Below are positions 5,915-7,550 of a stretch of 7,550 nt of DNA, in pieces. The position numbers and the translations under genes are program-made. Location: NCBI GenBank assembly GCA_902765655.1, contig CACXAK010000129.1, positions 1 through 7,550 on the forward strand. The letters run 5' to 3'. The first letter of the stretch is position 1; the number at the start of each line of letters is the position of its first letter. The notes below the pieces were generated by a model that saw only the letters and a program-made list of their open reading frames with translations, did no database searches and was not told the origin of the DNA. The DNA is from an uncultured bacterium (lineage in GTDB: Bacteria > Cyanobacteriota > Vampirovibrionia > Gastranaerophilales > Gastranaerophilaceae).

Positions 5915-7550
5915 ATGAGTAAGTACACAAAAACAGTAGCAGCAACACCGGAAGCTGACAGGGCAAATGTTTCAAAATCGCTGAAAACATCTATACATAA
6001 ACATACCGGCTTTGGAAACATTAAAGACCACAGCAAGTCATTGCCTATTGATACAAATGAAGCTGCCGGATACAGTCCGGAGGTAGTGGCTCTTGCGGGG
6101 CAATTAAAATATCAGGGAGAACAGGACTTTACTCCAAGTGGAGGTCAGAATCAAAAATTTAGTGATGCTTTTTATCTCCAATACGCTCAAAGACAAATAA
6201 ACATGAGCTTTAATGGTCACTACGAAAAGGTACTTGGGGGTCTTGATGTTGCACCGGATCCTAAATATGCACAATATTCTTATGAAGAAATTATTGCAAT
6301 GGCAAATAATGGGGTTAACATTCCAAAAGCTGTTCTTGGTTGGGCAAAGGGGCAGCAAGAAGCTGATGTTACCGATTATGTAATCGTTTCAGATAATTCT
6401 GAATATAATGACGAGAATTTTAAAAACCAAAAAACCGGAGAATCAGAAATAAATAAGATCCGCGCACAAGTAAAAGATTATTCAGTCAAATCTAAAAAAG
6501 CTCAGGAAGATATTATAAAAAAATCAGAAAAGACTAATGAGTACGCAGGCAAAGCTTCTGATATCAGCAAAAAGCAAAAAAATATATTAAATCAAAGTTC
6601 AATAGATAAAACCGAAAAAATGGTAAATGAATGGAAAGAACTTGATAAGAAGAAAAAAGAAGGAACAATAACATCTTCTGAATACGCAGAATATACTAAA
6701 TTATCAAAGAAACTCGACAAAAACAGCGACATAATTAAACAAATGCAAAAGGATGCCGTTCAACTGGATGATTTTCTTGATTCAATAGATGATTTGCAAA
6801 ATAAAACTACTGAAGGCAGAAATATAGCCGGAAGCACAATCAATGCTGCAGCAAATTTATCAAATTTAGATGACGGATTAAACATTTTTTACAGAGCACA
6901 CGCATACAAAATGGCATCAACAACCAGTTCATCTTTAGCAGATACACTGAGCGGAATTAATGATATTCAGTTATCTTTAGTTGCAGAAAAAATAGGTCAT
7001 GACTTAGAAAATATAAGCAATGAAACAAATGTAAGCATCAATAGTGATACAACAAAAGAAATTATATCTTTTGCCGATGAATACACTCACACTGCAGAAC
7101 ATATAGAAAATGTTTTAGGCATCGAATCTTACAACGCAGATGAAACAGAAGTTAAAGATACAGATGAACAAAATGAAAATAAGGACGAAGTTTCCCAAAA
7201 CAAAAATCAAAACGAAACAACTTCAACTAAAACTGAAAATCCTGCAAAATTAAATGCATCAGAAGAAACAACACCTGTCCAAAAAGATATTGTTCAAAAT
7301 AAGAAGAATATTTCATATGAAAATAAAAATACAAAAGAAACCACAGAAAATGAAATAACAAATAATATTGAAATTGAAGAAGAAGACAACAACGCACCTG
7401 CAGTAACTGAAGACGAAACAAATGAAATTGAAAATAACAACGCACATGCAATAACTGAAGGCGAAACAAATGAAATTGAAAATAACAACGCACCTGCAGT
7501 AACTGAAGGCGAAACAAATGAAATTGAAAGTGACAACGCACCTGCAGTAA
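5915..7550 (+). CDS. Large cysteine-free protein with helical core and C-terminal tandem repeats (partial, unknown function)
   Basis: The frame is open from ATG 5915 to the window edge (545 complete codons, no stop). An in-frame TAA at 5888-5890 and no later in-frame ATG fix this start. I do not recognise the family. Residues 1-165 look like a folded domain with aromatic-rich segments (SDAFYLQYAQRQINMSF, YSYEEIIAMA, GWAKGQQEADVTDYVIV). Residues 175-300 are charged, lysine/glutamate-rich and probably coiled-coil. Residues 300-400 are alanine-, serine- and asparagine-rich helices (NIAGSTINAAANLSNL). Residues 405-492 are a low-complexity E/N/T/K linker, and from 493 a 16-residue unit repeats. 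There is no signal peptide or membrane segment and not one cysteine in 545 residues. It could be an adhesin-like, structural or non-Sec-exported protein; these are guesses. Thioredoxin upstream is insulated by its terminator, so the two are not an operon. Confidence 0.85.
   Translation, partial: MSKYTKTVAATPEADRANVSKSLKTSIHKHTGFGNIKDHSKSLPIDTNEAAGYSPEVVALAGQLKYQGEQDFTPSGGQNQKFSDAFYLQYAQRQINMSFNGHYEKVLGGLDVAPDPKYAQYSYEEIIAMANNGVNIPKAVLGWAKGQQEADVTDYVIVSDNSEYNDENFKNQKTGESEINKIRAQVKDYSVKSKKAQEDIIKKSEKTNEYAGKASDISKKQKNILNQSSIDKTEKMVNEWKELDKKKKEGTITSSEYAEYTKLSKKLDKNSDIIKQMQKDAVQLDDFLDSIDDLQNKTTEGRNIAGSTINAAANLSNLDDGLNIFYRAHAYKMASTTSSSLADTLSGINDIQLSLVAEKIGHDLENISNETNVSINSDTTKEIISFADEYTHTAEHIENVLGIESYNADETEVKDTDEQNENKDEVSQNKNQNETTSTKTENPAKLNASEETTPVQKDIVQNKKNISYENKNTKETTENEITNNIEIEEEDNNAPAVTEDETNEIENNNAHAITEGETNEIENNNAPAVTEGETNEIESDNAPAV
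7391..7550 (+). repeat. In-frame 48-bp tandem repeat (3 full copies and a partial fourth, running off the edge)
   Basis: Units begin at 7391, 7439, 7487 and 7535 (16 bases visible). Each encodes 16 residues close to NAPAVTEGETNEIENN. Differences are few: GAC for GGC in unit 1, CAT and ATA for CCT and GTA in unit 2, and AGTGAC for AATAAC at the end of unit 3. Near-identity at the DNA level and exact phase point to recent duplication by slippage or recombination within the gene. The array continues beyond the window, so its copy number is unknown. Confidence 0.92.

Noticed and set aside
5800..6358. Minus-strand open frames across the start of the repeat protein
   Set aside because: They overlap a clearly coding plus frame and a terminator, and their hydrophobic, cysteine-scattered content is typical of reversed AT-rich coding DNA.
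7227..7541. Two long minus-strand open frames over the repeat region, rich in repeated hydrophobic residues
   Set aside because: They are reverse-strand shadows of the 48-bp repeat. The repeat length is a multiple of three, so any frame lacking a stop in one unit stays open. They have no ribosome-binding site, and the plus frame is open for 545 codons.
7391..7550. CRISPR-like array
   Set aside because: The units are contiguous, in frame and have no unique spacers between them; this is a protein-coding tandem repeat.

Overview
The window is AT-rich (roughly one third G+C by eye) and bacterial: Shine-Dalgarno sites, sigma70-type promoter boxes and tightly packed genes. No rRNA, tRNA, IS element, CRISPR array or phage gene was seen. 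The mix is a membrane-bound SpoIIE-type phosphatase, an organophosphate:phosphate antiporter-type MFS protein, a DEDDh exonuclease, thioredoxin and several lineage-specific proteins. It fits an uncultured, possibly gut-associated, AT-rich bacterium. Gastranaerophilales (Vampirovibrionia, formerly Melainabacteria) is my best guess from memory of similar gene sets; nothing here proves it.

Layout. Bases 1-258 hold the 3' end of a plus-strand gene of unknown function, apparently shifted out of frame near base 130. From 5356 down to 239 everything is on the minus strand. In order of transcription these are: a DnaQ-type exonuclease (5356-4439); a GlpT/UhpC-like transporter broken by a frame change and an apparent deletion (4370-3037); two small exported proteins only 3 bases apart, one cysteine-rich (2939-2724) and one of 125 aa (2720-2343); and a 649-aa receptor phosphatase (2188-239) with its own good promoter. 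On the plus strand, thioredoxin (5449-5772) diverges from the exonuclease over overlapping promoter elements and ends at a strong hairpin terminator. Then a large cysteine-free protein begins at 5915 and leaves the window inside a tandem 48-bp coding repeat.

How the parts relate. The genes do not form one pathway. The phosphatase is probably the output end of a partner-switching signalling system, but no STAS-domain partner or anti-sigma factor lies in the window. The two small exported proteins look like one translationally coupled unit; the 125-aa member carries a pattern resembling a PD-(D/E)XK nuclease core without the normal E-x-K. The items most worth checking are that exported pair, the damaged transporter, and the repeat protein with its unusual leader (a micro-ORF that copies the true start, and an inverted repeat covering the ribosome-binding region).
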